Program-made: the position numbers and the translations under genes
Assembly (NCBI RefSeq): GCF_044763875.1
Contig: NZ_JBIWGZ010000001.1
Location: forward strand, 310,001 to 374,000
From: Rummeliibacillus sp044763875
GTDB taxonomy: Bacteria; Bacillota; Bacilli; Bacillales_A; Planococcaceae
Length of the DNA: 64,000 bases
Reading direction: 5' to 3'
The notes under the pieces: model-generated
What the model was told of the DNA's origin: nothing
Database searches by the model: none
The model's input: the letters and a program-made list of their open reading frames with translations, nothing else
Shown here: one piece after another, positions 17,933 to 26,919 of the stretch
How positions within the stretch are numbered: the first letter of the stretch is position 1
How the letters are laid out: each line of letters starts with the position of its first letter

Positions 17933-19147
17933 ATGGGGAATTGGAAGAAATATTCACTTTTATTTAGTGGGATAGGGGTATCTAATTTAGGTAACTGGAT
18001 ATATCTAATAGCTTTGAATTTATTGATATTAGACATGACAAATTCTATGACAGCTATAGCTGGTATTTATATTGTAGGTCCAATAGCCAGAATATTAACA
18101 AGCTTATGGGCTGGATCCGTAATAGATCGTATGAATAAAAGGCAATTAATGATAATAACTGATGTATTAAGAGGGATGGTAGTTCTATTAGTTCCCTTTA
18201 TCCATTCTATTTGGGGGATTTATGCAATTATATTTGCGACAAACATTGCTGGAGCATTCTTTGGACCAAGCTCAACTTTTTATATTTCAAAATCTGTAGA
18301 CGATGCAGATAAGAAAAAATTCAATTCAATAATGGGTGTATTGAATACAGGAGCATTTTGTACAGGTCCAGCTATTGCAGGCTTTTTGATAGGACTTTCT
18401 GGTATAACATGGTGCATTATTATTAATGCAGTTTCATTTTTTATCTGTGCATTCTGTATCTATTTATTACCGGATGTTCAAGATGAAAATTCTAAAAAAC
18501 GCGTATCAATTAACTTGAAAGTAATAAAAGATGATTGGCGAATCGTAAAGAATTTTATGATAGGCGAACGATACTTTACTAAAATATATTTGTTATTCCA
18601 AGCCACTTTAATGATAGCATTTGCTCTTGATTCACAGGAGGCTACTTTTATTAAACATGATTTAGAGCAATCTGAAAAAATGTATGGATTGATAGTTAGT
18701 CTGACAGGTATTGGCGCTGTTGTTGGTGCGTCTGCATCGGTTGCTCTAGTAAAGTTTTTATCACTTCAAGCATATTTAGGTATTGGAATGTTTTTAACTT
18801 CAGTTGGATATTTATTGTTCTATTGCTCAACAGGATTTTGGTCAGCTACATCAGCATTTCTATTTTTAGGATTCTTTATGTCATTTAGTAATGCAGGATT
18901 TGATACTTTTTATCAAAAAAATGTACCTTCAAGTATTATGGGGCGATTTGGAGGAAGTGTTTCTATACTTCAAAATGTATTGCAAATTACTCTTACGATT
19001 ATTCTTGGAAGTCTTGCTGATTTGTTTTCTTTACAAATTGTAGCAATATTATTTGCAGCAACAAGTGTTTTAGTAGCAACTATCTTGTGCTTTGGTGTTT
19101 TCGATAAAGAACACAATAGTTATTATGTTGAAACGGAAAATACGTAA
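17933..19147 (+). CDS. MFS transporter, probable drug or metabolite exporter, 404 aa
   Basis: There are about twelve membrane segments. The loop between segments 2 and 3 has AGSVIDRMNKRQLMIITDVLRG, the MFS signature of the MFS_3/enterobactin-exporter-like group (G-x-x-x-D-R-x-x-K/R-R). GGAGGCA precedes the ATG. The gene follows the broken HAD gene by 44 bases. The substrate is unknown. Confidence 0.85.
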   Translation: MGNWKKYSLLFSGIGVSNLGNWIYLIALNLLILDMTNSMTAIAGIYIVGPIARILTSLWAGSVIDRMNKRQLMIITDVLRGMVVLLVPFIHSIWGIYAIIFATNIAGAFFGPSSTFYISKSVDDADKKKFNSIMGVLNTGAFCTGPAIAGFLIGLSGITWCIIINAVSFFICAFCIYLLPDVQDENSKKRVSINLKVIKDDWRIVKNFMIGERYFTKIYLLFQATLMIAFALDSQEATFIKHDLEQSEKMYGLIVSLTGIGAVVGASASVALVKFLSLQAYLGIGMFLTSVGYLLFYCSTGFWSATSAFLFLGFFMSFSNAGFDTFYQKNVPSSIMGRFGGSVSILQNVLQITLTIILGSLADLFSLQIVAILFAATSVLVATILCFGVFDKEHNSYYVETENT

Positions 19148-19220
19148 TCGCAAAATAACTTTTGAAAATGTATTTAAGAAGAATAAATTAAAATCATAAA
19201 TACATAAATGGAGGGATAAA

Positions 19221-19583
19221 ATGAGGGGATTTTCGGTTATAGCATTGTCTATTGTATTCTTTTCAGTTTTTGGGGCATTTACGACTATAGCTAAAACAAT
19301 AGACGACATTGATTTTTTACTTATACCTTATCAAAAAGTACTGGATAACCTTAGTAAGGAATTTGGAATTACTTTTTATGTTGAAGATGAAAATAAAGAA
19401 AAATTATATAACAATGTAAAAGATATGACGCCCAAAAAATTTGAACAATCACTTAGAGATCAATTCAAAGAAGCTCAGCAGTACATGCATGATTCATCTT
19501 ATGACAATGGTGAAGACGCCTCATTTGGACCTAAAAACATCCCGAATGCACAAGAGGTCTTACCGACAACACCCCTTAAATAA
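19221..19583 (+). CDS. secreted or anchored small protein, 120 aa, unknown
   Basis: GGAGGGA lies just before the ATG. Residues 4-24 are a signal peptide or anchor with a possible cleavage after TIAKT. The remaining 95 residues are charged and probably helical (YQKVLDNLSKEFGITFYVEDENKEKLYNNVKDMTPKKFEQSLRDQFKEA), followed by a Pro/Asn-rich end. No cysteines and no family recognised. It may be cotranscribed with the MFS gene 73 bases upstream. Confidence 0.6.
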   Translation: MRGFSVIALSIVFFSVFGAFTTIAKTIDDIDFLLIPYQKVLDNLSKEFGITFYVEDENKEKLYNNVKDMTPKKFEQSLRDQFKEAQQYMHDSSYDNGEDASFGPKNIPNAQEVLPTTPLK

Positions 19584-19702
19584 TATTAAATTAAGAAAAG
19601 CTTAGTCTCCTTAAATTTTGAAACCGTGCTTTAAATTTCAGCGAATATTCGGAAGTCTATAAGCTTGATTCAATTATCATTCGTATCTAAATAATTCTTA
19701 AG

Positions 19703-19966
19703 TGAATAAAATTCATAATGCAAAATTCATTTAAAATAAACGAGCATTTAATAATATCCAATTCTGTTAATTATGGAGCGAAAGACGTTGACTCCTACGG
19801 AATAAGCTTGAGCTGAAAGCCCCGCAGGAACGTAGTGACGAGGAGATTGAAGCCAAGCCCGTGGAAAGCGCCGTCTGTAGCGGAACATCCAAATCTGAAT
19901 AGGGAAAAGTAAAAGTGGCGAAATGTTCGTATTTAAAATCGAAAATGGATTTATAAAATTGATTCA
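19703..19966 (+). repeat. MITE-like repeat, copy 3 (about 264 bp)
   Basis: The core at about 19774-19883 matches copy 1 except for a missing block of about 36 bases. The left and right AT flanks also match copy 1 (AAAATAAACGA.CATTTAAT on the left; GGAACATCCA.ATCT and CGAAAATGGATTTAT on the right). The ends TGAATAAAATTCATAA and (reverse complement) TGAATCAATTTTATAA agree at 13 of 16 positions. Apart from this element, 19584-20062 holds no gene. Confidence 0.8.
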
Positions 19967-20062
19967 TGTGAAAAATTTAATCTAATGTAAGAAAAATGAA
20001 TCTTTGTTAATAAAAAATGAGTAGATAAAATACAAATACATATAGATATGGGAGGGGAAAAT

Positions 20063-20518
20063 GTGAAAAGAACAGTTGGATTATTGTTATTATGTATTAT
20101 GGCGTTAACTTTATTTGCTTGTGGTCAAGATCAAGCAAGCGAAAAAGATGTTTTGAAGCTTCTAAAAGATTACAAGACTGTACAGTATAACATTAAAGAT
20201 CCGTTGAACCCGCCATCTGGAACAGAAATAGGAGAAAAAGTAAAAGTGTACTTTTCGGAAGATGAGTTTGAAAGACAGATGGCTAATCGAGTATTTCAAT
20301 TAGCACCAGAAATATCGAAAACTTCAAATAAAAGCATCCAATTAGAAAATGTTAAGCTAAAGAAATCTAAAGAAAATAAAGATGGGTCAATTGATTACAA
20401 TTACACAATGAAATTGAAATTTTATGATGATGAATCCTCTGAAGTTATTGAAAAAAATGGCCAATTAACAGTTGATGGACTTAAAATAACTCGAGATTGG
20501 GAAAAACAACCATCTTAA
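20063..20518 (+). CDS. lipoprotein, 151 aa, NTF2-like appearance
   Basis: GTG at 20063 follows GGAGGGGAA and gives MKRTVGLLLLCIMALTLFAC, a lipoprotein signal with lipobox L-F-A-C. The mature part begins with a D-V-L-K-L-L-K-D-Y-K segment and ends in strands rich in alternating residues (IDYNYTMKLKFYDDESSEVIEKNGQLTV). The overall order resembles the lipoproteins at 5277 and 23851. It is followed by a terminator at 20545. The function is unknown. Confidence 0.75.
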   Translation: MKRTVGLLLLCIMALTLFACGQDQASEKDVLKLLKDYKTVQYNIKDPLNPPSGTEIGEKVKVYFSEDEFERQMANRVFQLAPEISKTSNKSIQLENVKLKKSKENKDGSIDYNYTMKLKFYDDESSEVIEKNGQLTVDGLKITRDWEKQPS

Positions 20519-20544
20519 AATGTAAATTTTAAGATATCTAATAA

Positions 20545-20578
20545 AAAAGAAGCATTAACTATAAATGCTTCTTTTTGT
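20545..20578 (+). terminator. Rho-independent terminator
   Basis: AAAGAAGCATT and AATGCTTCTTT pair around AACTATA and are followed by TTG and T-rich sequence, about 30 bases after the lipoprotein stop. Confidence 0.75.
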
Positions 20579-20757
20579 TATTTTTCAAGATTGTTAAAAA
20601 TTTTAGTACAACATTTACTGCCATCTAATTAAATATGTAGTTAAGTGAAGAAATGAAGGAGAGAACCATCTTTTAAATCTAACTATAGCTTTCTCATTGC
20701 CAGTGTTTACACCTGTTATATTATTTTTTGTCTTGTAAAATCAAATTACTCATTTTA

Positions 20758-21237
20758 TCATCCTTCATTCAATAATTTTTCCCATTCCTCAAAAGATAAC
20801 ATATCTGTTATATGATGTAGGAAATCAGGAACTTCAACATAACACATCAATTCTAAACTGTTTCCATCGGGGTCTTGAAAGTAAACTGAAGCATTATTTT
20901 GGTATGGACGAACAAACGGTTCTATAGAATTTCTACCACCAAAGGGTACAGCATCAATTTGAATAGAATCTAACCATTTTAAAGACGCTTTTAAGTCATC
21001 ATATGAAACTTCAAAAGCAATATGTCGCAGAGAAGGGTGATATGGAGCTTGATACTCTTTTCCCTCCCATAAGCCTAACCAGCTTCTACCTTCTACAATC
21101 CAAAAGAAAGCAGTATTATCATTACGCCAAGCCAACTTCAAGCCTAATTTTTCATAAAAGTTTATTGATGTACTTAAATGTTTTACAGGTAAATGTGATT
21201 CATATAAACCCTTTATCAAATTCTCCAACTCCTTCAT
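20758..21237 (-). CDS. VOC (glyoxalase/dioxygenase fold) protein, 159 aa
   Basis: There are two beta-alpha-beta-beta-beta modules: HLPVKHLSTSINFYEKLGLKLAWR with FFWIVEGRSWLGLW, then LRHIAFEVSYDDLKASLKWLDSIQI with ASVYFQDPDGNSLELMCYV. Candidate metal ligands are H19 region, H72-like RHIAFEV and the E of LELMCY, as in Fe/Mn-dependent VOC enzymes. Such proteins include glyoxalases, ring-cleavage dioxygenases and antibiotic-binding proteins; which applies is unknown. It is a single gene. Confidence 0.8.
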   Translation of the reverse strand: MKELENLIKGLYESHLPVKHLSTSINFYEKLGLKLAWRNDNTAFFWIVEGRSWLGLWEGKEYQAPYHPSLRHIAFEVSYDDLKASLKWLDSIQIDAVPFGGRNSIEPFVRPYQNNASVYFQDPDGNSLELMCYVEVPDFLHHITDMLSFEEWEKLLNEG

Positions 21238-21468
21238 TTATTAGAATCTATTATCCAATATACGATAAATTCAGAATTTTAAAATCAATCAAAGGTCTAA
21301 ACTTGCTTATTTTAAAGGATTCTTCTTAGAAAATGAATTATATCAGGTTAAAAAACTCCATCTTTTTAATCTGTTTAAAACTGGAATTAATAGTAGTATT
21401 AAGGCGCTACCTAGTATATTATTAAAATATAACAATATTTGTATATTTAAAAGAGAAGGTGTCAATGA

Positions 21469-23607
21469 TTGCGTCGAGATAATTCAACAAACAAAATACA
21501 TGAAAAGCTTTCATTTCGTATGAATGTTCTTTTTTTCTCAATTTTTGTCTTATTTTCTATCCTTATTTTACGATTGGGTTACATGCAAATTGTAAAAGGG
21601 AATGAATATGTTAGAGCATTACAGCAAACAGAAGAAGTAACAGTTAATACAAGTGTACCTCGGGGGCGAATTTATGATCGTCAAGGAAGAGTATTAGTTG
21701 ATAATAAGCCGAAAAATGCAATTACGTATACGAAACTTCAATCGACAACGAGCGATGAAATGTTAAAAACAGCAGAAAAATTAGCAATGCTCATTAAGAT
21801 GGATACAACTAAAATTGCATTACGAGATAAACAAGATTTTTGGATCAAGCTTCATAAAATAGAAGCATATGAAAAGGTTTCGAAAAGTGAAAAAAACGCC
21901 ATCGATAAGAATGAGAAATTGTCTGCTGCTGACAAACAATCAGAACTCGACCAATTAGTACGAGATCGAATTACAAAATCAGAGCTGAAAAGTTTAACTA
22001 AAAAAGACTTACAAGTTTTAGCGATATACAGCAAAATGGTTGCAGGTTATAACTTATCACCACAAATCATAAAAAGTGATCATGTAACAGATAAAGAATT
22101 CGCTGTTGTTTCAGAACATTTATTTGATTTACCAAATGTCAACACAACTACTGATTGGGATCGTGTAAAAAATTCTGATTTAAGTATTCTCGGCTCTACC
22201 ACATCCCCAACTGAAGGTATACCAAAAGATAAATTAGATTACTATTTAGCTCGAAATTATTCGAGGAATGACCGAGTTGGGAAAAGTTATATAGAGGAAG
22301 AATATGAAGAAGTACTACAAGGGCAAAAAGCAGTGGTAAAAAGTGAAACAAATGGTTCTGGACAAGTAGTTGATACAACTACCGTATCTGAAGGAGCACC
22401 TGGTAATGACTTAGTTTTAACTGTTGATAGTGAATTGCAATTACAATTAGATAAGATTGTAGAAAAGCAATTGCTTACTGCAAAATCACAAGGTGGTTCC
22501 TACTTATTGGACCGTGCCTTTTTAGTCATGATGAACCCAAATACGGGTGAAATTTTATCAATGGTAGGAAAAAAACTTGATACAGATGATGAAGGTAAGA
22601 TGACCGTTAACGATTATGCAATTGGTACATTCACCTCTTCCTATGAAGTAGGTTCTGTTGTTAAACCGGCAACATTGTTAACGGGCTACTCTTTAGGTGC
22701 AATTAAGCCGAATCAAGTCTTACTAGATACCCCTATAAATATTGCTGGTACAGTAAAAAAATCTATTTTTAACCCATCTGGTGCTATGTATTTAGATGAC
22801 TTAACTGCATTAGAACGTTCTTCTAACGTTTATATGTTCCAAACAGCATTTAGAATTGCTGGAGTTAATTATGTACCTGGTGCTGGTTTACGTATAGATG
22901 CTAATAATTTTGCTAAAGTCCGTAATTCTTTTGCACAGTTTGGCTTAGGTGTTGAAACGGGTATTGACCTACCTGGCGAAGCAACAGGAGTTAAAGGACA
23001 GGAAACCATTTCTGGAAAATTTCTTGACCTAGTCATTGGGCAATATGATACGTTTACGCCGCTACAATTAGCCCAATATGTTTCGACCATTGCCAATGGA
23101 GGTAAAAGAATACAACCACATTTAATAAAAGAAATTCGGGAACCTTCAAAAGATGGTAAAAACCTTGGTCCATTAGTTAAAGAAGTTGGACCTACAGTAT
23201 TGAATACAATCGATAACTCACAATATGAAATTGACCATGTGAAACAAGGGATGCATCAAGTATACTTTGGTAGTCAAGGCTCTGCAGCTAAATATTTCAG
23301 AGATGCCAAATTTGATGCAGCAGGGAAAACAGGTACAGCAGAAGTAGTATACTATGGTCCTAAAAGATCATCATATGGTACAAAAACATTGACAATTACA
23401 CATATCGGATTTGCTCCCTATGACAATCCAGAAATTGCGTATGCAGTTGTCATTCCATGGGTTACTACTTCAGGTTCAATCACTAATTCTACCAATAACA
23501 TCATCGCAAGACAGGCCATTGAAAAGTATTTTGAACTACAAAAGAAAAAAACAAAAAAGGCCGAAGAAACTGTTGGACAAAAAATTCAAAAATCTACATC
23601 TGATTAA
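21469..23607 (+). CDS. class B penicillin-binding protein (PbpA/PbpH-like D,D-transpeptidase), 712 aa
   Basis: It cross-links peptidoglycan stems outside the membrane. One membrane anchor (residues about 20-40) is followed by the dimerisation domain with VPRGRIYDRQGRVLVDNKP (the class B R-G-x-I-x-D-R-x-G box), a Lys-rich insertion at about 110-180, and the transpeptidase domain with S396-V-V-K (SxxK), S-S-N near 450 and K620-T-G-T. All three active-site motifs are present. It starts with TTG behind AGAAGGTG. Length and inserts fit PBP2A/PbpH of Bacillus, which act in lateral wall growth. Confidence 0.9.
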   Translation: MRRDNSTNKIHEKLSFRMNVLFFSIFVLFSILILRLGYMQIVKGNEYVRALQQTEEVTVNTSVPRGRIYDRQGRVLVDNKPKNAITYTKLQSTTSDEMLKTAEKLAMLIKMDTTKIALRDKQDFWIKLHKIEAYEKVSKSEKNAIDKNEKLSAADKQSELDQLVRDRITKSELKSLTKKDLQVLAIYSKMVAGYNLSPQIIKSDHVTDKEFAVVSEHLFDLPNVNTTTDWDRVKNSDLSILGSTTSPTEGIPKDKLDYYLARNYSRNDRVGKSYIEEEYEEVLQGQKAVVKSETNGSGQVVDTTTVSEGAPGNDLVLTVDSELQLQLDKIVEKQLLTAKSQGGSYLLDRAFLVMMNPNTGEILSMVGKKLDTDDEGKMTVNDYAIGTFTSSYEVGSVVKPATLLTGYSLGAIKPNQVLLDTPINIAGTVKKSIFNPSGAMYLDDLTALERSSNVYMFQTAFRIAGVNYVPGAGLRIDANNFAKVRNSFAQFGLGVETGIDLPGEATGVKGQETISGKFLDLVIGQYDTFTPLQLAQYVSTIANGGKRIQPHLIKEIREPSKDGKNLGPLVKEVGPTVLNTIDNSQYEIDHVKQGMHQVYFGSQGSAAKYFRDAKFDAAGKTGTAEVVYYGPKRSSYGTKTLTITHIGFAPYDNPEIAYAVVIPWVTTSGSITNSTNNIIARQAIEKYFELQKKKTKKAEETVGQKIQKSTSD

Positions 23608-23850
23608 GCGAACTCTGAAATCAGGGAGCAGGAAATCTATGATCATTGAAAGAATACTAAGTGATAAATTTAATTCGGTTGTTACGCATGTTAGGAATAC
23701 TTCAAAATTAGTAGATTGTACCGGCGCTGCTATCAACTTATGCACGAGGTGTTAGAGCACGTTCAATTTTCGGTGTTTTCCAGAAGATGTACCTGATTAC
23801 CTAAAAGCAATTCAATACATTAAACTCTTTAAAATAGGAGGAGTTTTAGT
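23608..23850. other. intergenic with a degraded coding remnant
   Basis: Between the PBP and the lipoprotein gene, pieces in two frames look like old protein: IIERILSDKFNSVVTHVRN at 23640 onward and LEHVQFSVF joined by a frameshift to PEDVPDYLKAIQYIKLFK ending near the ribosome site at 23837. No complete frame can be built and no family was recognised. Confidence 0.3.
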
Positions 23851-24408
23851 ATGGGAAAAGTAAAATTACTATTTATACTAACATTTTTACTTTTGTTGTC
23901 CACAGGTTGTTCTGAACAAGAGGATAAAGAGCAAAATGGTGTTGAAGATGCAAAAACTTTTCTAAATGCATACTACAATGTATCATATGAAGAAAGTATT
24001 AAAATAATGGATAAGGTAACCAATCCATTAGCTGAACAAGTAAAAGACAATATAGAAGAAAATCCAACAGCAGATGTACATTATAGAGTAGGTGAACTTT
24101 ACCCTAAATCATTTGAACCCTTCTTCACTAAAGAGGGGTATAATAGAGCATTAAAGAACGGTATGTTTAGTTTACTACCACAATTAGCAATTAAGAAACA
24201 TGCTAACTATAAATTAGAGTCATTAAAACAAATCTCTTATGAAAGAAAAAAGGGGTATTCAGAATATAAGTATGAAGCAAAGGTAAGCGAAATAATAAAA
24301 GGAAAGACAAAAGAGTATACAGATAATGTTCAATTCTACATGGTAGAGGATAAAGGTAAATGGAGGATTAGCAATCTACGTATCTTAGACTCAGAATACA
24401 TGAAATAA
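23851..24408 (+). CDS. lipoprotein, 185 aa, NTF2-like appearance
   Basis: GGAGGAG precedes the ATG. The lipobox is L-S-T-G-C at residue 20. The mature part starts with a long helix pattern (DAKTFLNAYYNVSYEESIKIMDK), then KSFEPFFTKEGYNRALKN, and ends in strands (YSEYKYEAKVSEIIKGKTKEYTDNVQFYMVEDKGKWRISNL), which is the order of NTF2-like/DUF4878-type domains. It is anchored outside the membrane; the role is unknown. A terminator follows at 24435. Confidence 0.8.
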   Translation: MGKVKLLFILTFLLLLSTGCSEQEDKEQNGVEDAKTFLNAYYNVSYEESIKIMDKVTNPLAEQVKDNIEENPTADVHYRVGELYPKSFEPFFTKEGYNRALKNGMFSLLPQLAIKKHANYKLESLKQISYERKKGYSEYKYEAKVSEIIKGKTKEYTDNVQFYMVEDKGKWRISNLRILDSEYMK

Positions 24409-24434
24409 CCTAACTCAACTCTCAAAATAAAATA

Positions 24435-24474
24435 AGTGAGCAACTAGAAAAATTAATCTAGTTGCTTACTTTTA
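24435..24474 (+). terminator. Rho-independent terminator
   Basis: AGTGAGCAACTAGA and TCTAGTTGCTTACT pair around an AAAAATTAA loop and are followed by TTTTATATT. Confidence 0.8.
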
Positions 24475-24694
24475 TATTCAAACGGATAATCTATGAATCG
24501 ACCTTTCTTTGCAATATATCATAATTATGGTATAATTAGACATCTGTTAAAAACTAACAATTTTACTAGATTTAGCTGTTTCATACTACAAGAATTAAAT
24601 AAAAGCAGTAAGTCAAGTAACAGAAATGAATTACTAATGAATTACTTTAGTAACTAGCAAGACACTAAATAAAAACGAATAGGGGTACTTTCAA

Positions 24695-25237
24695 ATGAAA
24701 TTAAAAAAGTTCTTAATTTTCGCTTTAACTGCCTTACTAGCAATTACAACTTTAGCAACGGTACAAGCAAATGCCAAATCGAAATATGTTGAATACGAGT
24801 ACAAGTACAAAACAGATTCAGCATACACGATAAGTGAAATGAAGAAATCCAAAGATTACACTATAGCTGATGAATCTTCTAACCCTAAGTATGAGAAGAA
24901 TCAGCTAAAAATGAATAAGAGTCTTTATGGTTTCACGTATGTTAAGTTAAAAAAGAACCAAACAGTAACTTTACAAGATACAAAGGTATCGATTAAAGAT
25001 GGTTATTTCGTCACTGCAAATCAAAGCAAGAAAATCAACAAAACAATGAAAAACACAAGTACTAAATACATCAACGGAAAAATCGTACCGAAGGTTATCA
25101 AAGTAGTTGATGGGGTACTCTATTATGAAGGTAAGAAATTAACTGGTTCAATGTCGCATAAATGTGTAAAGAACAAAGAATTGATTCTCCACTTCCATGA
25201 AGGTAAAGTAATAGACGTACAAGAAACATATTACTAA
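24695..25237 (+). CDS. secreted protein, 180 aa, unknown
   Basis: A clear signal peptide (MKLKKFLIFALTALLAITTLATVQANAKS) with cleavage likely after A-N-A. The mature protein is Lys- and Tyr-rich (YVEYEYKYKTDSAY) and mostly beta in appearance. It contains one Cys (MSHKCVKNKELI). No family is recognised. The start has a weak AATAGGGG site upstream. It lies next to the recombinase remnant and could be part of the same accessory patch. Confidence 0.65.
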   Translation: MKLKKFLIFALTALLAITTLATVQANAKSKYVEYEYKYKTDSAYTISEMKKSKDYTIADESSNPKYEKNQLKMNKSLYGFTYVKLKKNQTVTLQDTKVSIKDGYFVTANQSKKINKTMKNTSTKYINGKIVPKVIKVVDGVLYYEGKKLTGSMSHKCVKNKELILHFHEGKVIDVQETYY

Positions 25238-25327
25238 TAAGTAATATCATCATAAAACAGATGAAAGACCATCATTTAATACTTTAATCAGATATATTGG
25301 ATAATTACAATGAAAGGAACAGTGCGT

Positions 25328-26104
25328 TTGCGTAGAACCATTTTTACGTATTTATCAATGATATTCTTATTTTTGACATTTCTTATTTACGGATTAGCTC
25401 CACAATTTCTTTTGAAAATAAGCTTATTTATTCCATTTATTTTAGGGATATTTGGTTTATTTTTCGCTATTTTAGGAATCAAAGGACCAACCCGTATGAT
25501 TTTAGTTGTCCTAAATTCGTTTATATTGGTAGTGTTTACCGGCGTATATATAATGGCTTTTTATGGGTTTAATGAACCTGTTCAACGACAAAAAATGCCG
25601 ATTGATATTGTCGCAAAAATGTTACATCAAAAAGATTTGAACGTAACAGGTTATTATTCAGCTCCTACGCCTTCACAAATTTCGGAGTCGGTTAGTGAAT
25701 TGCTTGATGTGATTGCAAGTTATGTTGATATTGATGATGCGTATTTAAGGAGTCCACAAGAACTAAAAAAAGAATTAGCCGATTATACAGAAAAGGTCGG
25801 TGTATTTAATAAGGTATTAGGTGGGACTTGTGTAACAGATTATGTATGTCCAACTAAAATGCAATGTTTAGGTTGTAAAGCAAAAGTGCCTGAACCAGAT
25901 CAAGAGGAAGAACTTTTAGAAGTTATTCAATTATCGAAAGATATGGAGAAGCGTTTTAAACAATTAGGATTAGAAGTTGAAGTACGGAAGGCAAAGGAAA
26001 TGGCGAAACAAGCCAAAATAGAGTTGAAAGAGATTGATTTAATCAAGAAATTTAGAGAGGAACGTCAATATGAACCAACTATCCAGCACAATCCATTCAG
26101 ATAA
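25328..26104 (+). CDS. chimeric ORF: membrane-protein N-terminus fused to the C-terminus of a Tn554-type tyrosine recombinase, 258 aa
   Basis: TTG at 25328 fits the site AAAGGAAC; an ATG at 25310 is upstream of that site. Residues 1 to about 83 are three membrane segments (TIFTYLSMIFLFLTFLIYG onward). From about residue 86 the protein changes abruptly to QRQKMPIDIVAKMLHQKDLNVTGYYSAPTPSQ, which resembles the last part of a tyrosine recombinase with its nucleophile Tyr, then GGTCVTDYVCPTKMQCLGCKAK (four Cys, zinc-knuckle-like) and a charged helix. The N-terminal catalytic Arg and His of a recombinase are absent. It is probably a deletion fusion, not an active enzyme. It overlaps the next gene by 35 bases, as tnpB and tnpC do. 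Confidence 0.6.
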   Translation: MRRTIFTYLSMIFLFLTFLIYGLAPQFLLKISLFIPFILGIFGLFFAILGIKGPTRMILVVLNSFILVVFTGVYIMAFYGFNEPVQRQKMPIDIVAKMLHQKDLNVTGYYSAPTPSQISESVSELLDVIASYVDIDDAYLRSPQELKKELADYTEKVGVFNKVLGGTCVTDYVCPTKMQCLGCKAKVPEPDQEEELLEVIQLSKDMEKRFKQLGLEVEVRKAKEMAKQAKIELKEIDLIKKFREERQYEPTIQHNPFR

Positions 26105-26543
26105 GCGACAATGGCTTGATAAAGTGCATCAACAACGTAAAGAGCGTTCTGTTTCCATTGGGATTGAAACAATTGAATATCTTATCAAACAAGGCATTCC
26201 TGTAACCTATCATAATATTAGTCAGCATTCCAAACAGTTTGACACTCAAGGGAAAGGGATTCATCCCAATACAATAAAGAGTAATGATGAATTGTATACC
26301 TATTACAAAAAGCATAGTAAAACATTTAAAGTAAATAGAGTTCGTAAAAAGCTCAAAACGCCTCCTAAATTTGATGAATCAAGTATAAGAAAGATTTCCA
26401 CTAATCGTAATATAGATGTTGTTAAAAAGAAGTATATGAAGTTTTCAAAGGAAGAATTAGTGAACAAGCTAATAGCTGTGGAGCAATATATAGCAGAGAA
26501 TCAAAGTCGTTGGGTTGCTAACCATTTTGAGCAGTTTAAATAG
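26070..26543 (+). CDS. TnpC-like (DUF6262-type) transposon accessory protein, 157 aa
   Basis: The N-terminal part, RQWLDKVHQQRKERSVSIGIETIEYLIKQGIPVTYHNISQHSKQF, has the charged helix followed by a small HTH-like segment that marks TnpC/DUF6262 proteins of Tn554-like transposons. In those, the protein works beside two tyrosine recombinases. The C-terminus is a charged coiled stretch (KKYMKFSKEELVNKLIAVEQYIAENQ). GAGGAACG precedes the ATG inside the upstream gene. With its recombinases lost it is probably an orphan. Confidence 0.55.
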   Translation: MNQLSSTIHSDKRQWLDKVHQQRKERSVSIGIETIEYLIKQGIPVTYHNISQHSKQFDTQGKGIHPNTIKSNDELYTYYKKHSKTFKVNRVRKKLKTPPKFDESSIRKISTNRNIDVVKKKYMKFSKEELVNKLIAVEQYIAENQSRWVANHFEQFK

Positions 26544-26564
26544 ATAATTAATGAGATTCAAAAT

Positions 26565-26598
26565 AGCCTAGTTAAAATATTTTTAACTAGGCTAACTT
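26565..26598 (+). terminator. terminator-like hairpin after the TnpC-like gene
   Basis: AGCCTAGTTAAAA and TTTTAACTAGGCT form a perfect 13-bp stem with a 4-base loop. The T-run behind it is poor. Confidence 0.65.
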
Positions 26599-26677
26599 AA
26601 CTTTCTTGTTAAAATAAAGCCCCCTTTAATTGAATAAAAAAAGATGCTTCTTCAACAATCGCGCCCGTTCGTATTAT

Positions 26678-26919
26678 AAGGTCAGCCAGAAAATATTTCT
26701 GGTTGACCATTTTTTATATCGATATATGATAACGGTAGCCGGGGTAGAACGTTCGCGCCCGTGGGGCTAAGACCCCGTCCGCAAAACAGTTCGCCCCCTA
26801 CTTATAGAAACATGTTTGAGGCTGGTTGGGACAATGATCTCGTATAACAAGCGAAGCTATGACACTATGAGGAGGATTTAGGGGTTACCGGCAATTATAT
26901 TTTTGAAGGAGGAATTTTA
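26678..26919 (+). ncRNA. candidate IS110 bridge-RNA region
   Basis: The 240 bases between the presumed left end and the transposase are much more GC-rich than the surroundings and contain hairpins: GGTCAGCCAGAAA with TTTCTGGTTGACC (26680-26708), and a CGTGGGGCTAAGACCCCG stem near 26759-26776. In IS110-group elements this position encodes the bridge RNA that pairs with target and donor. The assignment rests on position and structure only; the two binding loops were not resolved. Confidence 0.5.

Noticed and set aside
19767..19967. Minus-strand open frame of 66 codons
   Set aside because: It lies wholly in repeat copy 3 and its flank; not a gene.
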